From positions 1,178,001-1,242,000 of the forward strand of contig NZ_AP024882.1 of the NCBI RefSeq assembly GCF_024347675.1: DNA of 64,000 nucleotides, given 5' to 3'. This document shows positions 52,729 through 60,190 of this stretch, one piece after another. The translations under genes and the position numbers were made by a program. This stretch comes from Vibrio ishigakensis. Its GTDB lineage: Bacteria; Pseudomonadota; Gammaproteobacteria; Enterobacterales; Vibrionaceae. Numbering within the stretch: the first letter of the stretch is position 1; each line of letters begins with the position of its first letter. The notes beneath the pieces are model-generated. The model did no database searches, was not told the origin of the DNA, and worked only from the letters and a program-made list of their open reading frames with translations.

Positions 52729-53384
52729 CGTTCTCCTAGCACGGCTTGGGTTGCTGCTTGATAAGCGCTCAGCTCTCCTGCAAACCACTTCTCTGCAATT
52801 TGCCCATCTTTCACACCTGAAAGACGCATTTTCTCTGCTTCTCTCACTTTTAATACCAGTACGGTTTGCGGAGATAGTTGCCCATCTTTACTCTGCCAAT
52901 CGCTTAAGCTCTTGGTTAATGGAGTGCTGATTAGCTTTGGTTTTAATTCTGATAGCTCAAAGCGCACGGCGCTAAGAAGCACTTGCGTATGCTCAGACTT
53001 GGATTTAACCGCTTCTAGCTTGCTAAGAAGACTTTTCAATAAGTTAGATGGCTTGATGTATCCCGCTTGGTGAGGAAATGCATCAGCAAGTCGTTGCGAT
53101 GCTTCAACAACTGAGACCTTAGTATCAGGGAAATAGCTAAGTGAGGTCAGGCAATTCGCTGGTACCCAGAACATTTCACCTTTATCTATCGCATATTCCT
53201 GCTTTCCTAAGCGTATGGTAACCATGCCAGACTCGACACAAAGCAACTGATGTTTAAGAGTTGGTTTGCGCGGAGTCAGTTTTAGAAAGTCAAAATGAGT
53301 AGATTGGAAGTCTATGGCGTGGTGCATATAAGGCTTAGCGTTGGAATTTTCCGATAGGGTAGCCTGTATTTTGGGATAAGCCAA
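52725..53384 (-). CDS. AraC-like cupin-domain regulator, short form
   Basis: 219 residues. The N-terminal half is an AraC-type cupin: LLCVESGMVTIRLGKQEYAIDKGEMFWVPANCLTSL with the family's ITLGKxExxIxKGEMFxIPxN pattern. The C-terminal half (KVREAEKMRLSGVKDGQIAEKWFAGELSAYQAATQAVLG) is only about 45 residues of helix, with nothing like the two helix-turn-helix motifs of a full AraC domain. It may be a truncated or diverged AraC regulator, or a ligand-binding cupin protein. Its ends are intact, with no frameshift visible in the reading frame itself. It converges with the exported protein by a 4-bp overlap. Confidence 0.6.
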   Translation of the reverse strand: MAYPKIQATLSENSNAKPYMHHAIDFQSTHFDFLKLTPRKPTLKHQLLCVESGMVTIRLGKQEYAIDKGEMFWVPANCLTSLSYFPDTKVSVVEASQRLADAFPHQAGYIKPSNLLKSLLSKLEAVKSKSEHTQVLLSAVRFELSELKPKLISTPLTKSLSDWQSKDGQLSPQTVLVLKVREAEKMRLSGVKDGQIAEKWFAGELSAYQAATQAVLGER

Positions 53385-53496
53385 ATGAGAAGGGGACTTA
53401 ATCGTGGTCTGACCTTAATAAATATTGAAGGTAAGTGCTGTATATTGTGCTAATACCACGTAAAATCGGCGTAATTTTGTGATACTGAAAAAAGAT

Positions 53497-54624
53497 ATGT
53501 CTACCGAGAACGATATTTATCAAGAAATTCGTCCTTACAACGATGCAGAGATTGCTCCTGCTATTCAACGTTTGATCGATGATGAAGAGTTTATTTCTGC
53601 GATTTTGAGCCACAAGTTTTCTCATCTTCCAGCTTTGCTACGTGGTCTAGTTTCACCTTTAGTGAAAATGTTTCTTAAAAACCGCTGGGGCAAACTGAAC
53701 TCAGTGGATGCCGTACAGATTGAGGTAGAGAAGTACCTTGATAAAGCGCTAGATACTACTAGTGACGGCGTCACCTTCGAAGGCTTAGACAAGCTAGAAA
53801 AGAATACGTCATACCTGTTTATCTCTAACCACAGAGATATAGCGATGGACCCGGCGTTAGTAAACTATGGTCTGCACCATTCACAGCATCAAACCATGCG
53901 AATCGCCATTGGTGACAACCTTCTTCGTAAGCCATGTGCCACTGAACTGATGAAGATCAACAAGAGTTTTATCGTGAAACGTTCAGCTAAAGCACCACGT
54001 GAGATGATGAAGGCGTTAGGCTTGCTTTCTTCTTATATCAAGCACTCTCTAGAGACCAGCAACTCTATCTGGATAGCCCAGAAAGAGGGTCGTGCTAAAG
54101 ATGGTAATGATTTCACCGATCCTGCAATCATTAAGATGATTCAACTTGAAGGGCGTAAGCGCAAGATGGCTTTCTCTGAATATGTTAAGTCATTGAAGAT
54201 AGTGCCAGTAGCCATCTCTTACGAGTATGACCCTTGTGATCTCGCCAAAGCGAATGAGCTTTATCAAAAGGCGACACAGGGTGAGTACCAGAAGTCTGAG
54301 TTTGAAGATATCGAGAGTATCGTAAAAGGCATCACCGGCTACAAAGGCCGAATTCAGGTGAGCTTTGGTGACGTTATAGAAAACGATATCGAAACGCCTG
54401 ATGCGCTAGCGGAAGAGATTGATCGTCAGATCCATGCCAACTACAAGCTATTCCCGATCAACCTGCTAGCTGCGGGTATTGACGATGCATCTATCGATGC
54501 TAAAACTCGTGAAGAACTTGAGAAGAAATTATCAGGCTTAGAAGAGGGGGCTCGCCAGTATCTGATTGACGGTTATGCGAACCCAGTTCATAACCTGTCT
54601 AAAGATAAGCAAGAAGCAGCTTAA
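53497..54624 (+). CDS. PlsC-type acyltransferase family protein
   Basis: 375 residues from the ATG at 53497; a GTG at 53479 is an alternative start. The acyltransferase motif I is NHRDIAMDPALVN (NH-x4-D type), motif III EGRAKDG and motif IV IVPVAISYEYDPCD. The N-terminal region before motif I is about 105 residues, longer than in a minimal PlsC, and the C-terminus has a charged helical tail. It should transfer acyl groups to a glycerolipid or a related membrane acceptor and is probably a peripheral inner-membrane enzyme. No strong transmembrane segment is visible. It is transcribed alone and ends at a perfect 26-bp palindromic terminator. Confidence 0.83.
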   Translation: MSTENDIYQEIRPYNDAEIAPAIQRLIDDEEFISAILSHKFSHLPALLRGLVSPLVKMFLKNRWGKLNSVDAVQIEVEKYLDKALDTTSDGVTFEGLDKLEKNTSYLFISNHRDIAMDPALVNYGLHHSQHQTMRIAIGDNLLRKPCATELMKINKSFIVKRSAKAPREMMKALGLLSSYIKHSLETSNSIWIAQKEGRAKDGNDFTDPAIIKMIQLEGRKRKMAFSEYVKSLKIVPVAISYEYDPCDLAKANELYQKATQGEYQKSEFEDIESIVKGITGYKGRIQVSFGDVIENDIETPDALAEEIDRQIHANYKLFPINLLAAGIDDASIDAKTREELEKKLSGLEEGARQYLIDGYANPVHNLSKDKQEAA

Positions 54625-54647
54625 TTTTTCGCTTCAAGCACAACGAA

Positions 54648-54673
54648 AAAGAGTCGGCAATTGCCGACTCTTT
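54648..54673. terminator. Bidirectional terminator, perfect 26-bp palindrome
   Basis: AAAGAGTCGGCAA directly joined to TTGCCGACTCTTT, between the acyltransferase and the convergent DUF406 gene. Confidence 0.88.
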
Positions 54674-54704
54674 GTTTATATGAAGTTTATTTAGGATCTA
54701 TTGA

Positions 54705-55004
54705 TTAGCGTGCTAGAGAGCGACACTTAAGATCGTAGATAAGTTTTTCTGCACTTACTTCAAACTTAAACTTTGCTTGAAGTTCAAACTGCTCACCCTC
54801 AGTGATTTCAGTTTGGTGTTGTACTGCGTCATTCACTTGCTTGGCTAGCGCCAAATATTTTTCAAATTCAGCTTCTACAGCTTCTTTTGATGATGCAAAA
54901 AGAGAGACCTCAGATACTTCGTTGCCTTCATTGATAACAAAGCCCATTTCACCTGCAACGCCACATGCTTCGCAAACTTCAGGCTCTTTGTATTGTTGTG
55001 ACAT
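54705..55004 (-). CDS. DUF406 (YfcZ/YiiS-like) protein
   Basis: 99 residues. The N-terminal CEACGVAGEMGFVI has a CxxC, followed by a helical middle (ASSKEAVEAEFEKYLALAKQVNDA) and a C-terminal beta-strand pair FELQAKFKFEVSAEKLIYDLKCR, the layout of the DUF406/YfcZ family, whose role is unknown. E. coli YfcZ is of similar length. A GGAG lies just before the ATG. It is a single gene with a 311-bp region to the divergent luxT gene. Confidence 0.8.
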   Translation of the reverse strand: MSQQYKEPEVCEACGVAGEMGFVINEGNEVSEVSLFASSKEAVEAEFEKYLALAKQVNDAVQHQTEITEGEQFELQAKFKFEVSAEKLIYDLKCRSLAR

Positions 55005-55315
55005 GATTATCTCCTCAACTAAATTCCAGTCAGTTTACAGAGCTATTTGTGCGGTATCTACAAAATTCAATGGCACAAAGTGACAAAATTATCTTTCGAG
55101 GTATGCTGTACGGGCTATTATGTCATTTGAATGTCAGGATAAGTTCACATTTGTTGCAAAACCGTGTGTGCTGTATGAGTATAAGTTTCCTCAAAATGCC
55201 ACGCCAGAATCGAGCATACGAGGGAGTTGAAGTGGGGAATAAAAGGGCTAGTTATTCAATAACATCCACTCAACTAACATCGATTTTAAAGAGCAAATTG
55301 TAAAGGTCCCGTTTA
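55005..55315. other. DUF406-luxT intergenic region
   Basis: 311 bp with the leaders of both divergent genes. I saw no clear palindromic operator or RNA. A possible reading frame inside it has no ribosome-binding site and is not counted. Confidence 0.35.
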
Positions 55316-55780
55316 ATGCCAAAGCGAAGTAGAGAAGATACTGAAATCACCATCAACAAGATTATGGATGCGGTTGTTGAGCAGTTGTTGACGCTGGGTT
55401 ACGACAAGATGTCTTATACCACCCTAAGTCAAGCTACCGGCGTATCGCGCACCGGTATCAGCCACCATTTCCCTAAGAAAACCGATTTTGCAATGGCACT
55501 GGATGGCCGTATTTTCAAGATGTTTATGGAGTATCTTGATTTCAATTCAGGACTAGTTGGTTTTTCTCAAAGCTGGATTAAATCCCTCGAAGACGAAAAA
55601 TTCCAAGCGATTCTGCGTCTGTTGTTCCACCATGTAGTGACCACAGAAAACGCTCATCAATTTGCAAGACAAGGCATCGATCGTCTCTTCATTATGCTTA
55701 ATGACCTTTATGGTGAAGAGAGTAAGAAAGAGCTAGAGTGGCTGTTTGGCTGCACTATGATTCGCCTAGCATCTCGCTAA
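55316..55780 (+). CDS. luxT: TetR-family regulator, LuxT-like
   Basis: 154 residues. The N-terminal TetR helix-turn-helix is LTLGYDKMSYTTLSQATGVSRTGISHHFPKKTDFAMAL. The whole N-terminus MPKRSREDTEITINKIMDAVV matches my recollection of Vibrio LuxT (about 153 residues), a regulator that acts with quorum sensing (luxO/qrr1) and on siderophore, protease and other genes. The C-terminal half is a short effector/dimer domain. AAAGGTCCCG stands upstream of the ATG (weak Shine-Dalgarno). It ends with a hairpin terminator. The neighbourhood near pyrC and a cold-shock gene resembles V. cholerae chromosome II. Confidence 0.78.
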   Translation: MPKRSREDTEITINKIMDAVVEQLLTLGYDKMSYTTLSQATGVSRTGISHHFPKKTDFAMALDGRIFKMFMEYLDFNSGLVGFSQSWIKSLEDEKFQAILRLLFHHVVTTENAHQFARQGIDRLFIMLNDLYGEESKKELEWLFGCTMIRLASR

Positions 55781-55788
55781 TTCTAAAG

Positions 55789-55813
55789 CGCTGAATTTCG
55801 ATTCGGCGTTTTT
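55789..55813 (+). terminator. Terminator of luxT
   Basis: CGCTGAAT (55789-55796) pairs with ATTCGGCG (55801-55808, one G-U) around TTCG. Five T follow. Confidence 0.8.
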
Positions 55814-55840
55814 ATCAATATCTATTCGTATTAAATACCC

Positions 55841-55868
55841 TTTACTTTTCGTTTTAAGTATCTATAAT
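55841..55868 (+). promoter_or_regulatory. Strong sigma-70 promoter before the small-gene leader
   Basis: -35-like TTTACT (55841-55846), 16-bp spacer, perfect -10 TATAAT (55863-55868). The start would be near 55875, leaving about 125 nt of leader before the first small ORF. Confidence 0.6.
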
Positions 55869-55887
55869 CGCCCCTGTCATCATATTC

Positions 55888-55980
55888 CCGACGACAAATT
55901 CCTCGGCGAGAGCCATACAACGTCGGTTGGCTAACTATAAAGCTGTTGGCTGTGAGCGTGAAGCGATCAGCTTGAACAGC
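55888..55980 (+). other. Structured leader or small-RNA candidate
   Basis: CCGACG (55888-55893) pairs with CGTCGG (55921-55926). GCTGTT-GGCTG (55942-55952) pairs with CAGC..AACAGC (55968-55980). The two hairpins lie between the TATAAT promoter and the small ORFs. They may be a cis-regulatory leader or the body of a small RNA. No known riboswitch motif was recognised. Confidence 0.4.
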
Positions 55981-56001
55981 GACAACTAAACAAACAAAAC
56001 T

Positions 56002-56109
56002 ATGTATCTATCACAGGGCGATCTTTGTCCGCACTGCGGCTTTATCATTACGCTTCCACCGGACCTGCAACCAACTTGCTTGTGTTGCGGTAAGACGCTG
56101 GAAGACTAA
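56002..56109 (+). CDS. Very small zinc-ribbon protein
   Basis: 35 residues starting MYLSQGDLCPHCGF with CPHCG (residues 9-13) and CLCCG (26-30), two CxxC knuckles 14 residues apart joined by a Pro-rich linker, a zinc-ribbon layout. There is no obvious Shine-Dalgarno sequence before the ATG, which lowers confidence. It lies 18 bp upstream of the next gene and downstream of a strong promoter and structured leader, so it is probably the first gene of that unit. It was found by reading, as it is too short for usual ORF limits. Function unknown. Confidence 0.5.
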   Translation: MYLSQGDLCPHCGFIITLPPDLQPTCLCCGKTLED

Positions 56110-56127
56110 CCAATATTAGGATTCACT

Positions 56128-56538
56128 ATGTCGATGTCTATCACTACCTACTGCGAGGCGGTTCTTAAAGCGCCTATCGGCAATCAATACGATTGGTTCA
56201 CGGAGAATGAAACCGAGTTCTTTTGGCTAGGGTGGGATAAGAATGTGGACCTAAAATCCAAAAAGGCTCTGATGCTAAAAATGGGCTGGATGGATACTAA
56301 AGACCCAAACAAGATAGAGAATCGCAAGAAACGCACTGAGAAGTTTCGTGAGAAAATTAAAGCCGCACTCGATGCAGACAAGAAGATCTATTTCGTGCGT
56401 CGCGTTCGTGACGGAGAAGATAAGAATGGGGTGGCCAAGTCTAAGCCACTGACTCGTTCGACCCGGATTTTTGAACTTGAGAAGATCGAGTTTGAGCCTG
56501 AAACTGTCATTGGCGATATCGTTGCTGTTCGAAACTGA
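56128..56538 (+). CDS. Hypothetical cytosolic protein
   Basis: 136 residues. AGGA lies 6 nt before the ATG, a good start. The protein is strongly charged: a central KKALMLKMGWMDTKDPNKIENRKKRTEKFREKI block is Lys/Arg-rich, and aromatic residues cluster near the N-terminus (YDWFTENETEFFWLGW). It ends FEPETVIGDIVAVRN. No signal peptide or transmembrane helix. A nucleic-acid or ribosome-associated role would fit the charge pattern but is speculative. It follows the small zinc-ribbon ORF closely and precedes ppiC by 73 bp. Confidence 0.65.
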   Translation: MSMSITTYCEAVLKAPIGNQYDWFTENETEFFWLGWDKNVDLKSKKALMLKMGWMDTKDPNKIENRKKRTEKFREKIKAALDADKKIYFVRRVRDGEDKNGVAKSKPLTRSTRIFELEKIEFEPETVIGDIVAVRN

Positions 56539-56611
56539 TTGCAACCAAAGTACGAATTTTTCTTCCGCTGTGGTAAGGTGCGCCTAAATTTGAATTAACT
56601 GAGATCAGGCT

Positions 56612-56890
56612 ATGGCTCGTACCGCACATGCTCTTCATATCCTAGTGAAGAATAAAGACAAAGCAGAAGACATCATGAAACAGCTCAAGAAGGGCGCGAA
56701 GTTTCAGACTCTAGCTCGTAAATACTCTACCTGCCCATCAGGTAAAAAGGGCGGTGACCTTGGTGAGTTCAAACAAGGTCAAATGGTTCCTCAGTTTGAT
56801 CGTGTGGTGTTCAAAGAAGAGACCATTACGCCTCACCTAGTAAAAACCAAGTTCGGCTGGCACATTGTGAAAACGCTGTGGCGCACCTAA
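56612..56890 (+). CDS. ppiC: Parvulin-type peptidyl-prolyl cis-trans isomerase
   Basis: 92 residues, a single parvulin domain with no signal peptide, as in E. coli PpiC (93 residues). Conserved segments are ALHILVK (start), KYSTCPSGKKGGDLGEFKQGQMVPQFD and the C-terminal TKFGWHIVKTLWRT with the active-site His. It catalyses proline cis-trans isomerisation in the cytoplasm. GAGATCAGG precedes the ATG. A hairpin terminator follows directly. Confidence 0.94.
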   Translation: MARTAHALHILVKNKDKAEDIMKQLKKGAKFQTLARKYSTCPSGKKGGDLGEFKQGQMVPQFDRVVFKEETITPHLVKTKFGWHIVKTLWRT

Positions 56891-56914
56891 TAAGCCAAGA
56901 GATACTAATCATAT

Positions 56915-56943
56915 AAAGGCAGAGCATTGAGCTCTGCCTTTTT
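56915..56943 (+). terminator. Terminator of ppiC
   Basis: AAAGGCAGAGC (56915-56925) pairs with GCTCTGCCTT (56931-56940). Five T follow. Confidence 0.88.
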
Positions 56944-57008
56944 CATATATGCAATTTGTTTTTACGGAACAAACACCTGATTACTAATTGAACTAAGTAA
57001 TCCTTATT

Positions 57009-57024
57009 TGTGATAATGATCACG
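57009..57024. promoter_or_regulatory. CRP site upstream of the barrel protein
   Basis: TGTGA-TAATGA-TCACG matches the CRP core at 9 of 10 positions, with ATT at its left side, 46 bp before the ATG. Confidence 0.7.
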
Positions 57025-57070
57025 TGGATTTGGGGGGGATACCAGATTTACAACATATTCAGGAACACAA

Positions 57071-57640
57071 ATGAGAAAGTTTCTAGCATTAGTAGTGGCA
57101 TGTTCAGCCTTGGCTTCTATCTCTAGCCATGCGAGCGCGGGTACATTGAATAACTCGTCATTAAGAAGTTATAGCAATCACTCTGACTATAGAGTGGGGC
57201 TCGGTTTTGATCAGGGCCTAGGTATTAGCGCTGAGCTGTTTGAGCAAGTTGATGCATTTATTGGTAATGATGGCGTCTCTGCCGATTACTTGGTGCTCAA
57301 TGATAAAAAGTTCACACCAAGTATCCCGTTTAGTTACTTTGTTGGTGTCGGTGGCTTTTACGAGTTCGATAAGACTTGGCATGGTGAGCATGGTTATGGA
57401 CGACAACGGTGTGACCGCGACATCAACGGGGCAGTAAATTGTTACTATGACCACCATTATTACTATGGCGATCAAGACGACTATTTCAATGAGTATGGGT
57501 TAAGGGTACCTTTAGGCTTAGATTGGAAGTTTGCACCGCAATGGGATACCTACGCCTCCTTGGCTCCCAAAGTCGTAATTCCAAACAATTTCCACTTTGG
57601 TATCGATGCCGCTCTTGGCGTGAGATACGCCTTTGAATAA
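57071..57640 (+). CDS. Exported beta-barrel-like protein
   Basis: 189-residue precursor. The signal peptide MRKFLALVVACSALASISSHASA cuts at about residue 23. The mature part has alternating strands (DYRVGLGFDQGLGISAEL, FYEFDKTW) and aromatic-rich turns, with an unusual HHYYYGDQDDYFNEYG loop around residue 130 and two Cys (RQRCDRD, VNCYYD) that may pair. It ends VRYAFE, so the terminal Phe is followed by Glu. An outer-membrane barrel of about 8 strands is the best guess. A CRP site lies 46 bp upstream, so catabolite control is likely. I recognise no family name. Confidence 0.65.
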   Translation: MRKFLALVVACSALASISSHASAGTLNNSSLRSYSNHSDYRVGLGFDQGLGISAELFEQVDAFIGNDGVSADYLVLNDKKFTPSIPFSYFVGVGGFYEFDKTWHGEHGYGRQRCDRDINGAVNCYYDHHYYYGDQDDYFNEYGLRVPLGLDWKFAPQWDTYASLAPKVVIPNNFHFGIDAALGVRYAFE

Positions 57641-57660
57641 CTCCGATTCTATGTCGCATA

Positions 57661-57683
57661 GGTCTGCTCGTTTTGAGTAGACC
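57661..57683 (+). terminator. Hairpin after the barrel gene (terminator-like, no T run)
   Basis: GGTCTGCTC (57661-57669) pairs with GAGTAGACC (57675-57683). No T tract follows, so it may be an mRNA-end stabiliser instead. Confidence 0.4.
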
Positions 57684-57833
57684 CACGCATGGCTCAAAGC
57701 ACCGTGTGTCGCGAGTTCCTATCATTTATTCAAACATTCATTTCGTAATACTATAAGACTTAAGGTTCATTAGACTGACTTATGAATGCATTTCTAACCG
57801 TTTATAGGAATGCTCATAGACAGGATAAGAACA

Positions 57834-58712
57834 ATGACTCACATCACCACCAAAGATTATGTTTATGCGATGAGCAAGGATAATGCTCCGGTCGCTCGCG
57901 TAAAGCCTAATCAAACATTCTCTTTAGACACCTTCGACTGCTTTCGCAATCAGATGGAAGATGCAGGCTACATCCTCGAAGAGATCGACTTTGCTAAGGT
58001 AAACCCAGCCACTGGCCCAGTGTTTGTTGAGGGTGCGCAAGTAGGGGATACCCTTGCCGTTACCATTCTGGACATCGAGCTTGCCGCAAAGGGCTCCATG
58101 GTTTCATCTGAGCTTTTCGGTAGCCTTTCACACAAACTTTCCGGCTCGATTGTACAACCTGTTGAGATACAAGGTGACAGAGCAGAGATCGCACCAGACC
58201 TAAGCGTGCCACTATCTCCAATGGTAGGCGTTATTGGTACAGCGCCTGCAGAGGGTGCTATTGCATGTGGCAGTCCTGGTGAGCACGGCGGCAACATGGA
58301 TACCAAGGAAATAAAACTTGGCTCGGTTGTGTACTTGCCGGTTAACCATGACGGTGGTTTGTTATCGCTTGGCGACTTGCACGCGGCTATGGGTGATGGC
58401 GAACTCTCCGGAACAGGCATTGAAATCCCAGGCAAGGTAACCCTGTCGGTAGAGGTGCTTAAAAACTCCAAATTACCGACGCCTTCGGTACTAAACGATG
58501 ACCTCCTTACCATTATCGCATCCGATCCGGACCTCGATAAAGCCGCGACTACTGCGGTCGAGAAGACCCACCAATATCTGATGTCTGAGCATCAGATGAC
58601 TGACCACATTGCCTCTCGCTGGCTGAGCGTTGGCGGTGATTTGGGTGTGTCTCAGATAGTTAACCCGCTTAAAACCGCAAAAGTGACCGTAGACCTGTCA
58701 TGGCTTAAGTAA
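57834..58712 (+). CDS. Acetamidase/formamidase family protein
   Basis: 292 residues from the ATG at 57834, chosen because AGGATAAGA lies upstream; a longer frame to 57810 adds an unlikely tail. The FmdA/AmdA family pattern is visible: PATGPVFVEGAQVGDTLAVTI, GVIGTAPAEG, CGSPGEHGGNMDTKEIKLGSVVYLPVNHDGGLLSLGDLHAAMGDGELSGTGIE, the last holding the conserved metal- and substrate-binding residues. Such enzymes hydrolyse short-chain amides to ammonia and the acid. A permease gene starts 17 bp downstream, so the pair is one operon for uptake and breakdown of an amide or amino-acid-type compound; the substrate cannot be named. Confidence 0.85.
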   Translation: MTHITTKDYVYAMSKDNAPVARVKPNQTFSLDTFDCFRNQMEDAGYILEEIDFAKVNPATGPVFVEGAQVGDTLAVTILDIELAAKGSMVSSELFGSLSHKLSGSIVQPVEIQGDRAEIAPDLSVPLSPMVGVIGTAPAEGAIACGSPGEHGGNMDTKEIKLGSVVYLPVNHDGGLLSLGDLHAAMGDGELSGTGIEIPGKVTLSVEVLKNSKLPTPSVLNDDLLTIIASDPDLDKAATTAVEKTHQYLMSEHQMTDHIASRWLSVGGDLGVSQIVNPLKTAKVTVDLSWLK

Positions 58713-58729
58713 TCGCAAGGAGTAGAAAA

Positions 58730-60052
58730 ATGGAATTGAAAAAGAACATGGGCTTTGGCGGCCTGCTGATATACGCACTCATCTTTATGGTGCCTATTGC
58801 GCCTTTTGGTATCTATGGCGATGTATTTAATGTCAGCCACGGCATGGTGGGTATGGTCTACCTTACAGGTTTTGTAGGTATGGTATTTACCGCGCTCTCT
58901 TATGGTCGAATGATGAAGGAGTTCCGAAAATCTGGCTCTGTTTATGAGTATGCCAAGCGCGGTCTAGGTGCCAATGCGGGCTTTATTGGTGGCTGGTGTA
59001 TGCTTTTGGACTACATCATTATTCCCGCGCTTTTGTATATCGTGGCGACGATTGCTATGCATGAAATTGTACCTGAGGTGCCAGCTCTGGTTTGGGCTGC
59101 AATCTTCATCGCCTTTAATACGGTTGCAGCATTAGTCGGCCTTAACTTTACCGAAAAGGTTAACAAGGTATTTCTTGGCTTTATGCTGCTTCTTATTGGT
59201 GTGTTTGTGGTGACTGCATATCGAGGCCTTGTGGCGGGCGAATTCCCGAATAGCCAAGGCTTTACTATGGCGCCGTTCTTCCAAAAAGATCACTTTAGCA
59301 TTGGGCTCGTGTTCAGCGCGGTATCTATTGCGGTGATGTCATTCCTAGGTTTTGATGGCGTATCTACCCTGACTGAAGAAGCCAAAGATGGAGTTAAGAC
59401 TCATTACGTGCCATTTGTCTCTCTTTGCATTGCAGTGGTGCTATTCCTAGCGCAAGTTGTTTTTGCTGCCTGGGTTCTGCCAAACGCTGATGCGTTTCAA
59501 GAAAACAGTGGCAACGCTTGGTATGTGGTTGCTCGCATCGTGGGTGGTGGTTATCTATCGACCGCATGTGCACTGCTGACTGCGCTTTCGTGGGGTATTA
59601 CTAACGCACTTGCATCGCAAACTGCAGTATCACGTGTGATCTTTGGTATGGCGAAAGATGGCGTTCTGCCTAAATCGCTATCTGCACTCAACGGTCGCTT
59701 CCGTACACCGCATGTAGCTATCTTGCTGTCAGGTGTGGTTTCAGCGGTATTGGTATTCTTGTTTGAAGACCATTTGGATGTATTTGTGTCCTTTGTAAAC
59801 TTCGGCGCTTTGACTGGTTTTATCCTGCTGCACTTAGCGGTGATCTCTTGGTGCAATATCAAGAACAAGCGTCAGAATTTGTTTGTTGAGCTTATCTCAC
59901 CTTTATGCGGCATCGCGATCTTATCTTATGTATGGATCTCACTGGATCAGAGTGCAAAACTGCTTGGCCTTGCATGGCTAGTGGTTGGGGTAGTGGTTAT
60001 CGGAATCAATAAATCACGTGGCGTATCAATCAATATGGAAGCGATAGATTGA
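58730..60052 (+). CDS. APC-superfamily amino-acid permease
   Basis: 440 residues with about 12 hydrophobic segments, starting GFGGLLIYALIFMVPIAPFGIYG, the usual helix 1 of the APC fold with its unwound glycine stretch. Further hallmarks are SYGRMMKEFRKSGSVYEYAKRGLG (helix 2-3) and SFLGFDGVSTLTEEAKD (the helix 6 motif). An AAGGAG site precedes the ATG. It lies 17 bp after the amidase gene, so the two are cotranscribed. It should import an amino acid, amine or amide in symport with protons or sodium. It ends in a strong terminator. Substrate unknown. Confidence 0.87.
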   Translation: MELKKNMGFGGLLIYALIFMVPIAPFGIYGDVFNVSHGMVGMVYLTGFVGMVFTALSYGRMMKEFRKSGSVYEYAKRGLGANAGFIGGWCMLLDYIIIPALLYIVATIAMHEIVPEVPALVWAAIFIAFNTVAALVGLNFTEKVNKVFLGFMLLLIGVFVVTAYRGLVAGEFPNSQGFTMAPFFQKDHFSIGLVFSAVSIAVMSFLGFDGVSTLTEEAKDGVKTHYVPFVSLCIAVVLFLAQVVFAAWVLPNADAFQENSGNAWYVVARIVGGGYLSTACALLTALSWGITNALASQTAVSRVIFGMAKDGVLPKSLSALNGRFRTPHVAILLSGVVSAVLVFLFEDHLDVFVSFVNFGALTGFILLHLAVISWCNIKNKRQNLFVELISPLCGIAILSYVWISLDQSAKLLGLAWLVVGVVVIGINKSRGVSINMEAID

Positions 60053-60074
60053 TAAAAACTATCGTTTGAATGAG

Positions 60075-60108
60075 AAATGCCCAAGACTTAGGTTTTGGGC
60101 ATTTTTTT
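60075..60108 (+). terminator. Terminator of the amidase-permease operon
   Basis: ATGCCCAA (60077-60084) pairs with TTGGGCAT (60095-60102). Seven T follow. Confidence 0.87.
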
Positions 60109-60190
60109 AGCCTAAATCTTTAATCTTTTCTTACACTTACGCAACTCATTGACTAGACTTGTGCAGAGATATTTATCACAAGGATGAGAT

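Noticed and set aside
55049..55303. 84-codon plus-strand frame in the DUF406-luxT gap
   Set aside because: No ribosome-binding site, no recognisable motif and a composition like intergenic DNA.
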